Shown here: in pieces, positions 1 to 7,813 of the stretch
Position numbering within the stretch: the first letter of the stretch is position 1
Layout of the letters: each line of letters opens with the position of its first letter
Assembly: GCA_029260115.1 (NCBI GenBank)
Contig: JAJDDW010000083.1
Coordinates: forward strand, 1-55,932
DNA from: Phycisphaerae bacterium
GTDB taxonomy: Bacteria > Planctomycetota > Phycisphaerae > UBA1845
Direction of reading: 5' to 3'
Length of the DNA: 55,932 nucleotides
Notes under the pieces: model-generated
What the model saw: only the letters and a program-made list of their open reading frames with translations
What the model was told of the DNA's origin: nothing
Database searches by the model: none
Position numbers and translations under genes: made by a program

Positions 1-51
1 TACAGAATCTTTGTGGTAGTCTAATCCGACAAATACCTTAGAATCATTCAT
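1..51 (-). CDS. IS110-family transposase, N-terminal fragment cut by the window edge
   Basis: Reading leftward from an ATG at 49-51 gives 17 codons with no stop before the edge: MNDSKVFVGLDYHKDSV. This is the typical start of an IS110-family DEDD transposase: a beta strand leading into the first catalytic Asp (GLD), followed by a basic residue and D-S-V. A ribosome binding site (AGGAG read on the minus strand, about 7 bases before the ATG) supports the start. In IS110 elements the non-coding stretch upstream of the transposase encodes the bridge RNA, so the DNA to the right (52 to about 300) is probably element end. The family call rests on 17 residues only. A RuvC-fold protein outside IS110 cannot be excluded. 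Confidence 0.6.
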   Translation of the reverse strand, partial: MNDSKVFVGLDYHKDSV

Positions 52-408
52 GTCCGTTGCTCCTTTGCGTTAGCTGGGCTAGTCTCGAGACGACGCTCGA
101 TAATCTAACCTAGGAGTAACGGGCTTTCATCCCCATCTACCGGTGGAATAATCATAGACGTTTCATCATCGACTCCCCCATGTCCAAACGGAAGGACATG
201 GGCCACCAGGCCTACATGACCTCAGGGCAAAAGCTGCCGCTTCCAGAGCGCATCCATTGTATGTGGCTGATGAGTTACGTTCATCTACGTGCAGATTGAT
301 TAGGATATCTATATACGGTATCATGCGAGGCGTTGCCGATAACAACGTATTTTTCTTTGGGCAGCTAAGGCACCAGTCTGAGTATAAACAATATGGAGGT
401 CGGGGGAC
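52..408. other. Non-coding stretch upstream of the IS110 transposase; candidate bridge-RNA region
   Basis: No convincing gene. Read on the minus strand this is the 5' leader of the transposase. It holds a perfect 9-bp hairpin about 125-150 bases before the start codon (listed separately). The right part includes the upstream region of the zinc-ribbon gene. I cannot place the element boundary or its core dinucleotide from one copy. Confidence 0.4.
177..202 (-). ncRNA. Perfect 9-bp stem-loop, candidate 5' stem-loop of an IS110 bridge RNA
   Basis: CCCATGTCC at 177-185 pairs perfectly with GGACATGGG at 194-202 across an 8-base loop. It lies upstream of, and transcribed in the same direction as, the transposase fragment at 1-51. 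That is where IS110-group elements carry their bridge RNA, which is known to start with a stem-loop. A related but degraded copy of the same 40-base block occurs at 1294-1334. Position and structure are seen; the bridge-RNA role is inference. It could instead be a genomic palindromic repeat used as an insertion target. Confidence 0.4.
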
Positions 409-1254
409 ATGCCGGAAAATCTTATACCATCACAGACGCAGGTTGAGCAGGATACGTTGTGTACACATTGTGGGTATAACGTGCGCGGGCTGTATGTTGC
501 GGGCCGGTGCCCGGAGTGTGGCACGGATGTGGCCTTGTCGCTGCGCGGTGATTTGTTGCAGTATGCTGATGCGCACTGGCTTGATCAACTTCGCTTTGGG
601 GTGAAGCTCTCACTTTGGAATATTGTATTGGTTTTTGTCAGTGGTGTTATCTCATCGTATGCGGCGGCTACCGGCCTTTCAGTAATAGTCACGCTACTTG
701 GGCTTGCGGGCGGGGGAATGGGTTTGTGGGCTACGTTTCTAATCACAATGCAAGAGCCACGGATTGGTCTTACGGAAGACCCGGTCACGCTCCGTAAATT
801 TGTTCGTGGCTGTGCGTTGTTTACCTTTGTTGGCGGTTTGTTATTTTACTCCCCTGATGTGCAAAGACTCGGATCCGTGTTTTATTTTTTTTCCCGCGTT
901 GTCAACCTGGCAGGTTATGCGTCATCGATATGCGTAATGATCTACTTGAGGAGATTTGCCTTACGCATTCCTGACGAAGCACTGGCACTCTCTACAAAAA
1001 GATTGATGTGGTCCGGCATTTTAGTAGTAGTGCTCCTGTTTATTTTTAGCCTATTTACCGCTGTAGTTCTTGGCACAATTGCTCCCGGCACAACTCCAGG
1101 AACTATTGCCAATAGCTCAATTTGGATGGGCTTTGGATGTATTACAATGATAGCCATGCTCGTGTTGTTTCTCTGGTATGTTCGACTTCTTATGAAATAT
1201 AAAGATGCCTTTGAAGTGGCTGGCAGCGTGGCGCGAGGTGAAGTTTCGGAATAG
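409..1254 (+). CDS. Zinc-ribbon membrane protein of unknown function
   Basis: 281 residues. The N-terminus has a zinc-ribbon pattern: CTHCGYN near residue 18 and CPECGTD near residue 34. This Cys-x2-Cys pair arrangement is common in planctomycete membrane proteins of unknown role. Several hydrophobic segments follow: about residues 65-85, 90-110, 135-150, 155-175, 200-225 and 240-260. The start is supported by GGAGGT ending about 9 bases before the ATG. I do not recognise a specific function. The layout (cytosolic zinc finger plus multi-pass membrane part) suggests a membrane-anchored binding or scaffold protein. It stands alone between two IS110-related repeat copies and is not obviously part of the operon that starts at 1793. 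Confidence 0.75.
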   Translation: MPENLIPSQTQVEQDTLCTHCGYNVRGLYVAGRCPECGTDVALSLRGDLLQYADAHWLDQLRFGVKLSLWNIVLVFVSGVISSYAAATGLSVIVTLLGLAGGGMGLWATFLITMQEPRIGLTEDPVTLRKFVRGCALFTFVGGLLFYSPDVQRLGSVFYFFSRVVNLAGYASSICVMIYLRRFALRIPDEALALSTKRLMWSGILVVVLLFIFSLFTAVVLGTIAPGTTPGTIANSSIWMGFGCITMIAMLVLFLWYVRLLMKYKDAFEVAGSVARGEVSE

Positions 1255-1792
1255 CCAGACGTTTGATCGCGAAATAGCGTGGTCTAGATTTGAATCATCG
1301 ACTCCCACCTAGCCAAACAGAAGACCTGGGCCACGCTACTCTCGTACACACTTTGATTACCATAGTTGAGGCATGTCAACCGGCGGCCAGTAGGCGACAG
1401 AACGACATGCCTTACCGACTGAACTGCACTCGGTTATCAGCCATATGTGAGATTTTACAATTCCTTACGCGCGTTTCGTCATTGTAACTGATAATGTTGA
1501 GATTATGGTGCTAAGCTATAGGCGATTTCTTGTCACGACGACTAGGTATTAGTGGGAATAACTGGTATCTCGGGTCCGCGCGGGCTAAGCCTGCGACTCG
1601 TTTGGTCGCTGTCTGGCCGTATCGTTGATAATAAGATGACCGCCCTTGAATCCTTGAATACTGGGTCTTCATCGACTAGCCTTAGGTGGTTAGTGTTCGG
1701 GTCGTCATGAATAATCTTTGGGCTGGACGAAAAACGGCAGCGCTACGATTGCTTGCTGACGTTATTTTGTCTCGTTATGACGCCTCGCGAAT
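1255..1792. other. Intergenic stretch with a degraded copy of the IS110-associated repeat
   Basis: 538 bases without a supported gene. The only structure I see is the repeat block at 1294-1334. A shorter match to its first bases (CATCGACT) recurs near 1670. No clear promoter for the downstream operon could be picked out. Confidence 0.5.
1294..1334. repeat. Degenerate second copy of the hairpin block at 165-206
   Basis: ATCATCGACTCCC at 1294-1306 is identical to 165-177. The rest (CCAAAC.GAAG then TGGGCCAC) aligns to 183-206 with several changes that destroy the perfect stem. Similarity stops sharply after CCAC in both copies. This suggests an old copy of an element end or of its target site, about 1.1 kb from the intact one and in the same orientation. 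Confidence 0.5.
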
Positions 1793-2248
1793 ATGGCTAT
1801 GGATAGTGAAAGTCTAATATATAAACGATCTCGGTTCTCGACGCGGCTGCCGTTTGGGCGGTTATACTCGCCTAGTCACTGCTGGCTGGCGCAGCAGGCG
1901 GGTGATGTATGGCGTGTGGGTTTGACGAAATTTGCTACGCGGATTTTGGGTGAGCCGGTTGAGATTGATTTTGATGTTGAGTTGCAAGCGCCGATTCGCG
2001 TGGGCGCCATTGTGGGGTGGATCGAAGGGTTCAAAGCGGTGACGGATTTGTATAGCCCACTGGGTGGGAATTTTTCAGGGCGAAACCCCGGTTTAGATGA
2101 AGACCTTGAAGCCGTGCAGCGCGATCCGTATGGGAATGGCTGGCTATATACGGTTGAGGGAAGGCCACCTGAGGATTGCGTTGAAGCTGAAGGATATGCA
2201 GCAATTTTAGACGGTGCGATCGATAAAATGTTGGGCAAGAGTACATGA
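1793..2248 (+). CDS. GcvH-like lipoyl-domain protein
   Basis: 151 residues, a little longer than typical glycine cleavage H proteins. The lipoyl-attachment hairpin is clear: G-F-K-A-V-T-D-L-Y-S-P-L-G-G around K81, matching the H-protein pattern (S/G)-x-K-A-x-(S/T)-D-x-Y-S-P. K81 would be the lipoylated lysine. No T, P or L protein of the glycine cleavage system is nearby. The next gene overlaps by 4 bases (ATGA at 2245-2248). The context (COG0523 GTPase, HdrA-like protein, Fe-S protein, radical SAM enzyme) suggests a carrier in a dedicated pathway, comparable to the lipoate-binding proteins that accompany sulfur-oxidising Hdr-like systems. An ordinary gcvH cannot be excluded. No strong Shine-Dalgarno is visible, and an in-frame ATG at 1799 is an alternative start. 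Confidence 0.8.
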   Translation: MAMDSESLIYKRSRFSTRLPFGRLYSPSHCWLAQQAGDVWRVGLTKFATRILGEPVEIDFDVELQAPIRVGAIVGWIEGFKAVTDLYSPLGGNFSGRNPGLDEDLEAVQRDPYGNGWLYTVEGRPPEDCVEAEGYAAILDGAIDKMLGKST

Positions 2249-3375
2249 GCGATCAAGGCAAGACAAAAGCACGTTATATCATGGTCGGCGGCTTTCTTGG
2301 CGCGGGTAAGACTACCTGCGTGGCTAAGTTGGGGCGGTATCTATTGGACAAGGGTTTGCGCGTTGGCTTGATTAGTAACGATCAGAGTAGCGGGCTTGTT
2401 GATACTGCGCTGCTTCGATCGCAAGGTTTCGATGTAGAAGAAATTGCTGGCGGATGTTTCTGCTGCCGGTTCAACTCACTTGTCGACGCGGCGAATAAGT
2501 TAAGCGAAGCTACTAAGCCGGATGTTTTTATTGCAGAGCCTGTGGGTAGTTGTACGGACTTGGTCGCGACGGTTAGTTATCCGCTGCGACGCATTTATGG
2601 GGAGCAGTTTTCCATCGCACCGCTGAGTGTGCTGGTCGATCCGCAGCGATGTGCGCGGATATTGGGGTTGGTAGAGGGTCGCTCTTTCTCTAGTAAGGTT
2701 TGTTATGTGTATCGCAAGCAACTTGAAGAGGCAGACGTTATTGTGGTCAACAAATGCGACCTTGTTGCCGAGCCGTTACAATCTACATTATTGCATGCGC
2801 TGCGTGATAGTTATCCTAAAGCTACGGTGATCACATGCTCAGCTAAGACGGGCGAAGGGCTGGACGCATGGTTTGATCGCATTATATCGGGAGAACCCTT
2901 GCCTGGGCCTACGATGGAAGTTGATTATGGTACGTATGCCGAAGGTGAATCGCTGCTTGGCTGGTTAAATTGCACGGTTCGTTTAGTTAGTACACAACTG
3001 TTTGATGCGAATGTGATGCTGGTGGAATTTGCGGATGAAATTCGTAATAAGTTGTCGGCTCATGATATTGAAATCGCTCATTTGAAAATGACGCTGGACG
3101 CTGGCGATGAGGCGGGTAATCTGTCGGTGGTTAGTTTGGTGGGTAGCGATGATACCGTCGATCTGCGTGAATCTTTGCACGATCGCATTGGTGGCGGCGA
3201 GTTAATCATCAACCTACGGGCTGAGGCAGAGCCAGGACTACTTGGCGAGGTGACGAAGCAGACGTTGGATACATGTGTTCGGGCTGGGCATGACGTATCT
3301 ATAGACATTGTTCACTTAGAACAATTTAGGCCGGGCAAGCCAGAGCCTACGCATCGGATTTCGGTGAAATCGTAG
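2245..3375 (+). CDS. COG0523 (CobW/CobP47K-type) metallochaperone GTPase
   Basis: 376 residues, normal for the family. Walker A is GGFLGAGKTT (residues 15-24), the signature metal-binding motif is CFCC (71-74), and the guanine-specificity motif is NKCD (169-172). After about residue 230 the sequence departs from standard CobW C-domains. COG0523 proteins use GTP hydrolysis to insert metals (Zn, Co, Fe or Ni) into target enzymes. Its client here may be one of the Fe-S or radical enzymes downstream. The start overlaps the GcvH-like gene by 4 bases, so the two are probably translationally coupled. A 91-base gap, with no terminator seen, separates it from the next gene. The metal and the client are unknown. 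Confidence 0.88.
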   Translation: MSDQGKTKARYIMVGGFLGAGKTTCVAKLGRYLLDKGLRVGLISNDQSSGLVDTALLRSQGFDVEEIAGGCFCCRFNSLVDAANKLSEATKPDVFIAEPVGSCTDLVATVSYPLRRIYGEQFSIAPLSVLVDPQRCARILGLVEGRSFSSKVCYVYRKQLEEADVIVVNKCDLVAEPLQSTLLHALRDSYPKATVITCSAKTGEGLDAWFDRIISGEPLPGPTMEVDYGTYAEGESLLGWLNCTVRLVSTQLFDANVMLVEFADEIRNKLSAHDIEIAHLKMTLDAGDEAGNLSVVSLVGSDDTVDLRESLHDRIGGGELIINLRAEAEPGLLGEVTKQTLDTCVRAGHDVSIDIVHLEQFRPGKPEPTHRISVKS

Positions 3376-3466
3376 GCAGATTGAACTTTGTATTGGTCGA
3401 TGGCGTGCTCTTCGCATACCATGAGTTTCTAGCTGACGCGCGTATGATGACGGATGTAGGTACATC

Positions 3467-3850
3467 ATGAATCAATCACAACCTCAAACACCATCCAATC
3501 ACCGCGTTGTTTATTGTAATTGCACCTATGCTAAAATTGTGCCTGAAAAGACTAAGCAGCAAGTGCTTAGTGAACTCTCGGCGTCGGGAGTTGCGTTTGA
3601 TGCTTTTGCGGATCTCTGTCAGATGTCAGCCCGAAAAGATCCCGTACTCAAAGAGCTAGCGGAGTCTGGCCAATTGAAAATTGCAGCTTGTTTTCCACGG
3701 GCGGTGAAATGGTTGTTCCATGCAGCAGGCGTTACGCTGACTGATGAGAAACATGAAATACTAAACATGCGCGAGCAAAGCGCGGACGAGATCGTGCCAC
3801 TACTTTTAGAAGGTCAACCTTTATCTGGGAGGCCTGATCATGAAGAATGA
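3467..3850 (+). CDS. Stand-alone protein resembling the N-terminal domain of HdrA
   Basis: 127 residues. The pattern resembles the first about 110 residues of heterodisulfide reductase subunit A. A C-N-C opening (CNCTYAKI) aligns with the C-x-C-G start of HdrA. A mid-domain LCQ and K-I-A-A-C-F-P-R align with the family's A-C-S-P-R. L-N-M-R-E-Q-S aligns with N-I-R-E-Q-C. The FAD domain and ferredoxin modules of full HdrA are missing. The next gene starts 11 bases before its stop and encodes a protein with Fe-S motifs, so the two may act together as a split electron-transfer unit. The homology is judged by eye from motif order. A structure or profile comparison would settle it. Confidence 0.6.
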   Translation: MNQSQPQTPSNHRVVYCNCTYAKIVPEKTKQQVLSELSASGVAFDAFADLCQMSARKDPVLKELAESGQLKIAACFPRAVKWLFHAAGVTLTDEKHEILNMREQSADEIVPLLLEGQPLSGRPDHEE

Positions 3851-4739
3851 TAGCCAATCGTCGTTGCGAGTTATTATTTATGAAGGCGCGGATAGCGCCC
3901 CACTCGCTGATAGTGAGCGACTCGAACTTGTTTCGACGCTGCTTACCGGCGGATACGATGTGACCTTAGCCAATGGACGTGGGCTTGTTAGAGATAATCA
4001 GGCCGCTTCTCTGCTCGTGCTCGGAAAATTTTCCGGGGACATGCCCTCGCAGGCGTCGGATGCGCAAGGTGATGGGCAGGTTATTTTTGAAGACATAGCT
4101 GGTCTGTCTACCGAGGCCATCGTTAGTAAGGTCGAGGCGACCGTTGAGCGATTGGGGAAACCGTCCCCCGGCGGATGGAAGCCGTGGTTTCCGGTAATCG
4201 ACTTTGATCGATGCACGAACTGTATGCAATGCCTGAGCTTTTGTCTGTTTGATGTGTATGCGGTTGATAAGCAGGAGCAAATCACTGTTCAGAATCAGGA
4301 AAAATGTAAGACCGATTGCCCGGCTTGTTCTCGCGTTTGTCCGGAGGTTGCTATTTTATTCCCCAAGTATGGTAAGGGGCCTATCAACGGTGATGTGGTG
4401 CGGGAGTCTGACATCCAGCGCGAAGCGATGAAAATAGACGTGTCGGCCCTGCTTGGCGGTGATATTTATTCGTCGTTGCGAAGTCGTCAGAGCGATGCGA
4501 GGAAACGTTTTTCTACCGAGCGCGATGAGTCCAAGGCCTTATTGGAACGAAAGCGATGCTTGAAAAAACTACAAGGCGATTTAGATATTCCTAACGAAAT
4601 CTTGATGTCACTGCCGTCGGCTGGCGACATTCAAGAGCGCGCGGAGCGGGCTAAGGCTAAGGCGGTACAACGTCTGGCGAGATCACAAACAGTAAAAGAT
4701 ACGCGCAGCACAGCTACGCCGGAAGAGTGGGGTATATGA
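3840..4739 (+). CDS. 4Fe-4S dicluster ferredoxin-type protein with N- and C-terminal extensions
   Basis: 299 residues. The N-terminal about 115 residues have no motif I recognise. The central ferredoxin part has CTNCMQCLSFCLF (C-x2-C-x2-C-x3-C) near residues 126-136 and a second set, C-x3-C-P-A-C-x3-C-P, near residues 155-166. This is consistent with two [4Fe-4S] clusters. The C-terminal about 110 residues are charged and helical-looking. GGGAGG lies about 8 bases before the ATG. It overlaps the HdrA-like gene by 11 bases and the radical SAM gene by 4. It is likely an electron donor to, or partner of, the radical SAM enzyme. Confidence 0.82.
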   Translation: MKNDSQSSLRVIIYEGADSAPLADSERLELVSTLLTGGYDVTLANGRGLVRDNQAASLLVLGKFSGDMPSQASDAQGDGQVIFEDIAGLSTEAIVSKVEATVERLGKPSPGGWKPWFPVIDFDRCTNCMQCLSFCLFDVYAVDKQEQITVQNQEKCKTDCPACSRVCPEVAILFPKYGKGPINGDVVRESDIQREAMKIDVSALLGGDIYSSLRSRQSDARKRFSTERDESKALLERKRCLKKLQGDLDIPNEILMSLPSAGDIQERAERAKAKAVQRLARSQTVKDTRSTATPEEWGI

Positions 4740-5932
4740 TTACGCGACTTGGCTATCGCATGGTTCGTAGTGTCGATTCCCGCTTGTTGTGGAAGTTTGC
4801 GTACAATTTCGGTTATAAAGGCATGCGCTCGGTGCAGCGGTTTAAGAAACGGCTTAAACAGGGTACGACGTTTCCCCCCTTCCTTTATATTTCTATCACC
4901 AATAGTTGTAACCTTCGATGTACGGGGTGCTGGATTGATGTGGCTTCGCCGCAGTCTTTGATTAGCTTCGAGCAGATGGACAAGCTAATAACCAATGCGA
5001 AGAAACATGGTAACAGCTTTTTCGGGATATTGGGCGGTGAGCCTTTCATGCATCCTGATTTGATGCGTATTTTGAATGCACACCCGGATTGCTATTTTCA
5101 AATTTTCACGAACGGCCATTTTATTACGGATGAGGTTGCGGCTCAGTTACGAAAGGCTGGGAATGCGACGCCGCTGATTAGCGTGGAAGGTACGGAACTG
5201 GTTAGCGATCAACGGCGCGGTCGATTGGGCGTGTACAATAAGACGCTTGCGGGTATCGACGCCTGCTTGCGACATCGCATTATTACCGGCGTAGCGACAA
5301 GCGTGTGTCAGACAAACATTGATGACCTGGTAAACGAAGCGTGGGTAGATGCTTTGATCAAACGTGGCGTACACTATATGTGGTATCACACGTACCGACC
5401 CGTTGGTCCTGATGCAGCGCCCGAGCTTGCCCTTCGGCCTGAACAGGTGCTTAAGGTCCGGCGGTTTGCCGTGGAAATGCGATCGAAGAAGGCTATCGGT
5501 TTTGTGGATGCGTATTGGGATGATAAGGGTCAAGCGCTATGCCCGGCTGCGACGGGAATTAGTCATCATGTCGGTCCTTGGGGACATGTGGAGCCTTGTC
5601 CGATTATCCAACTCGCCACGGAGCATATTGATGATAACGATGGCGACATATACAAAACGTTGACCGAGTCTTCTTACTTAAAAGATTTTCGCGAAACGGC
5701 TGCTAAGGCGACGCGAGGTTGTATTGTGTTGGAACGGCCTGATTTACTGAAGGCATTGGGCGAACGGCATGGGGCTGCGGATACTACGGATCGTAAGGCT
5801 ATGTATGCCGAGCTGGATGCCATGGGGTCATTGAATAGTCAGCATAATCCCGGTAACGAAATACCGGAGGATCATTGGTTGTATCGATTCGCTAAGAAGC
5901 ATTGGTTTTTCGGCTTTGGTGCTTATACCTAG
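4736..5932 (+). CDS. Radical SAM protein, possibly isoprenoid- or cofactor-modifying
   Basis: 398 residues from the ATG at 4736, which overlaps the upstream stop as ATGA. The radical SAM motif C-x3-C-x2-C is at C58, C62 and C65 (SCNLRCTGCW). GGEP follows at about residue 104, the usual SAM-binding strand. The C-terminal third has further cysteines (LCPAATG, a stretch ending EPCPI, and RGCIVL) that could bind auxiliary clusters, as in SPASM or twitch proteins. The hydrophobic, basic N-terminal 45 residues are unusual and may bind membrane. It sits between a ferredoxin and isoprenoid genes. HpnH, which adenosylates hopene, is a known radical SAM enzyme of hopanoid pathways, so a role on a polycyclic isoprenoid is plausible but unproven. 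A GTG at 4727 is an alternative start. Confidence 0.85.
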   Translation: MITRLGYRMVRSVDSRLLWKFAYNFGYKGMRSVQRFKKRLKQGTTFPPFLYISITNSCNLRCTGCWIDVASPQSLISFEQMDKLITNAKKHGNSFFGILGGEPFMHPDLMRILNAHPDCYFQIFTNGHFITDEVAAQLRKAGNATPLISVEGTELVSDQRRGRLGVYNKTLAGIDACLRHRIITGVATSVCQTNIDDLVNEAWVDALIKRGVHYMWYHTYRPVGPDAAPELALRPEQVLKVRRFAVEMRSKKAIGFVDAYWDDKGQALCPAATGISHHVGPWGHVEPCPIIQLATEHIDDNDGDIYKTLTESSYLKDFRETAAKATRGCIVLERPDLLKALGERHGAADTTDRKAMYAELDAMGSLNSQHNPGNEIPEDHWLYRFAKKHWFFGFGAYT

Positions 5933-5983
5933 TGCGGGTCATGGCTGGGTCATTAGCAGTGGGTCTCATAAGGAATTGTGCGT

Positions 5984-7813
5984 ATGATAAGGCAAAATGA
6001 TAATATAACTTCGCCTTCGCAACAGACAGCGCCAGAGGTTGCGCATGGTGGGGATGCCGGTCAGCCTTCGCGTTCGGTCGAGTTGCCCTTGTTAACGCTT
6101 CCGCCACGTGTGCCTAAACAGGTTGAGCGGGATACGCAATCTAATATTCCTAACGATCGTGAAGTGCGCGATCGAATCAAGCGATGTGCGGCTGAGATTA
6201 CGGACGCCGAAGGGGTTATGCCTCCTCTGTCGATGGATGAAATGCGCAGACTCACCGAATTAGTGCGTGAGCGAGCCGGTGTGAATGCGCGTTATGACGA
6301 TTATACTTCCGTATTGGTGAGTAATGCTGCGTGGCGAGAGACCTTGGCTAGGACGCCGTATGATCGTCGATTGCTGCTGGTTCCGAAGTGTCTTCGAGCA
6401 GAGGAAATTTGCCCGGCTCCCTTTGATGAGTTCGGATTGCTCTGCAAGGAATGTGGGCTATGTTCGCTTCATGATCTTACCGTTGAGGCGGAGCGTCTTG
6501 GTTATGCGGTGCTGGTGGCTGAGGGGTCCGCGATTGTGCGTAAGATGATTGAGACCGGGCGCGTCGAAGCAATCGTGGGCGTGAGTTGTCTTAATGTGTT
6601 GGAAAAATGTTTCCCGCATTTAGAAGCGACGGCGGTGCCGGGCGTAGCTATCCCCCTACTTCAAGATGATTGCGTGAATACTTCGGTGGACCTTGATTGG
6701 GTGTGGGATGTGATTCACCTTACGTCCGACGACCGCACGTATCGCATGGACCTCAATGAACTTAAAGGTCGTGTGCAAAGTTGGTTTAGTGCAGGGCCTT
6801 TAGCGCAGATCATGGGTGACCCTGCAGACGAAACATCTCAAATCGCCCAACGTTGGCTAGCGCGTGCGGGTAAACGTTGGCGACCGTATTTGACGACGTG
6901 CGTATACTTGGCATTGGCTGGGGATCAAAGCGAAGATCAGCCTATTATTCCTGAAGATTTCAAGAAATTGGCCGTCGCAGTAGAATGTTTTCATAAGGCG
7001 TCGTTGATTCATGATGATATTGAGGACGATGACGATGAGCGCTATGGCGAAAAGGCGTTGCATGTTGAATATGGCATGCCGGTGGCACTAAACGTCGGTG
7101 ACTTCCTGCTTGGCGAAGGGTATCGGCTCATCGGTGAACTTGACGTCTCCGCAGAGATTAAGGTAGAGATGTTGCGTGTAGCGGCCTGTGGTCACTTGAC
7201 GCTTAGCCGTGGACAAGGGGCAGAGCTTTGTTGGACGCGCGATCCCAAGCCTATGTCTTCGCTTGAAGTGCTTGATATTTTTCGGCAAAAGACTGCGCCA
7301 GCGTTTGAGGTCGCCTTACAGTTGGGGGCTTATTTTGGCGGGTCAGATTCGAATACCCACGATGTGTTGCAGGCCTATAGCGAGTCGTTGGGGATAGCCT
7401 ATCAGATTCGCGACGACCTCGAAGACTATAGCGGTGAGAGTGATTCGAACGACCTGCAAGATTTGCGGCCTTCAATTATACTTTCGATCGCACACAAACG
7501 AGCTACGGTAGGTCAAGAAAAAGATTTACTTACTAAGCTATGGGAACGCCGGTGCGACTATGATAAAGTTAGCCAACAGCTTGGCGTCATCCTGGAAAAA
7601 AATGGCGTCATTCAAAAGGCCAGCGAACTACAGGAGGCTTACACCGAACAAGCGATTCGTTCGCTGAGTACGCTGTCCAACGCAACCTTGAAAGGTCTGC
7701 TTCGCCGGGTGATAGGAAAAATGTTCGGCGACAATCTCATCGAAGGATATTGTAGTGAGTTTGAGGCTCGAAATGCTGCAAGTAGCCAGGCTCGCACCAA
7801 ACCTGCTGCATGA
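5984..7813 (+). CDS. DUF116 domain fused to a trans-isoprenyl diphosphate synthase
   Basis: 609 residues from the ATG at 5984, with AAGGAA 8 bases upstream; a GTG at 5978 is the other option. Residues about 110-250 resemble DUF116: a Cys-rich stretch with KCLR, ICPAPF and LCKECGLC, then GVSCLNVLEKC. Residues about 270-590 are a polyprenyl synthase. GKRWRPYL is followed by the first Asp-rich motif DDIED (344-348) and the second DDLED (477-481), both intact for Mg-diphosphate binding. It should condense IPP with an allylic primer to a prenyl diphosphate. Cys residues in the DUF116 part suggest Fe-S or Zn binding. Fusion of the two is unusual. The next two genes are terpenoid-cyclase-like, so it may supply their substrate. 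Confidence 0.88.
   Translation: MIRQNDNITSPSQQTAPEVAHGGDAGQPSRSVELPLLTLPPRVPKQVERDTQSNIPNDREVRDRIKRCAAEITDAEGVMPPLSMDEMRRLTELVRERAGVNARYDDYTSVLVSNAAWRETLARTPYDRRLLLVPKCLRAEEICPAPFDEFGLLCKECGLCSLHDLTVEAERLGYAVLVAEGSAIVRKMIETGRVEAIVGVSCLNVLEKCFPHLEATAVPGVAIPLLQDDCVNTSVDLDWVWDVIHLTSDDRTYRMDLNELKGRVQSWFSAGPLAQIMGDPADETSQIAQRWLARAGKRWRPYLTTCVYLALAGDQSEDQPIIPEDFKKLAVAVECFHKASLIHDDIEDDDDERYGEKALHVEYGMPVALNVGDFLLGEGYRLIGELDVSAEIKVEMLRVAACGHLTLSRGQGAELCWTRDPKPMSSLEVLDIFRQKTAPAFEVALQLGAYFGGSDSNTHDVLQAYSESLGIAYQIRDDLEDYSGESDSNDLQDLRPSIILSIAHKRATVGQEKDLLTKLWERRCDYDKVSQQLGVILEKNGVIQKASELQEAYTEQAIRSLSTLSNATLKGLLRRVIGKMFGDNLIEGYCSEFEARNAASSQARTKPAA

Noticed and set aside
257..604. 115-codon frame over the start of the zinc-ribbon gene
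   Set aside because: Overlaps the well-supported zinc-ribbon gene in another frame. Composition is Cys/Arg-rich as expected for a shadow.
1667..1690. Third copy of the hairpin block (CATCGACT, then TAGGTGG complementary to 1305-1311)
   Set aside because: Only 8-10 matching bases, within what chance allows.
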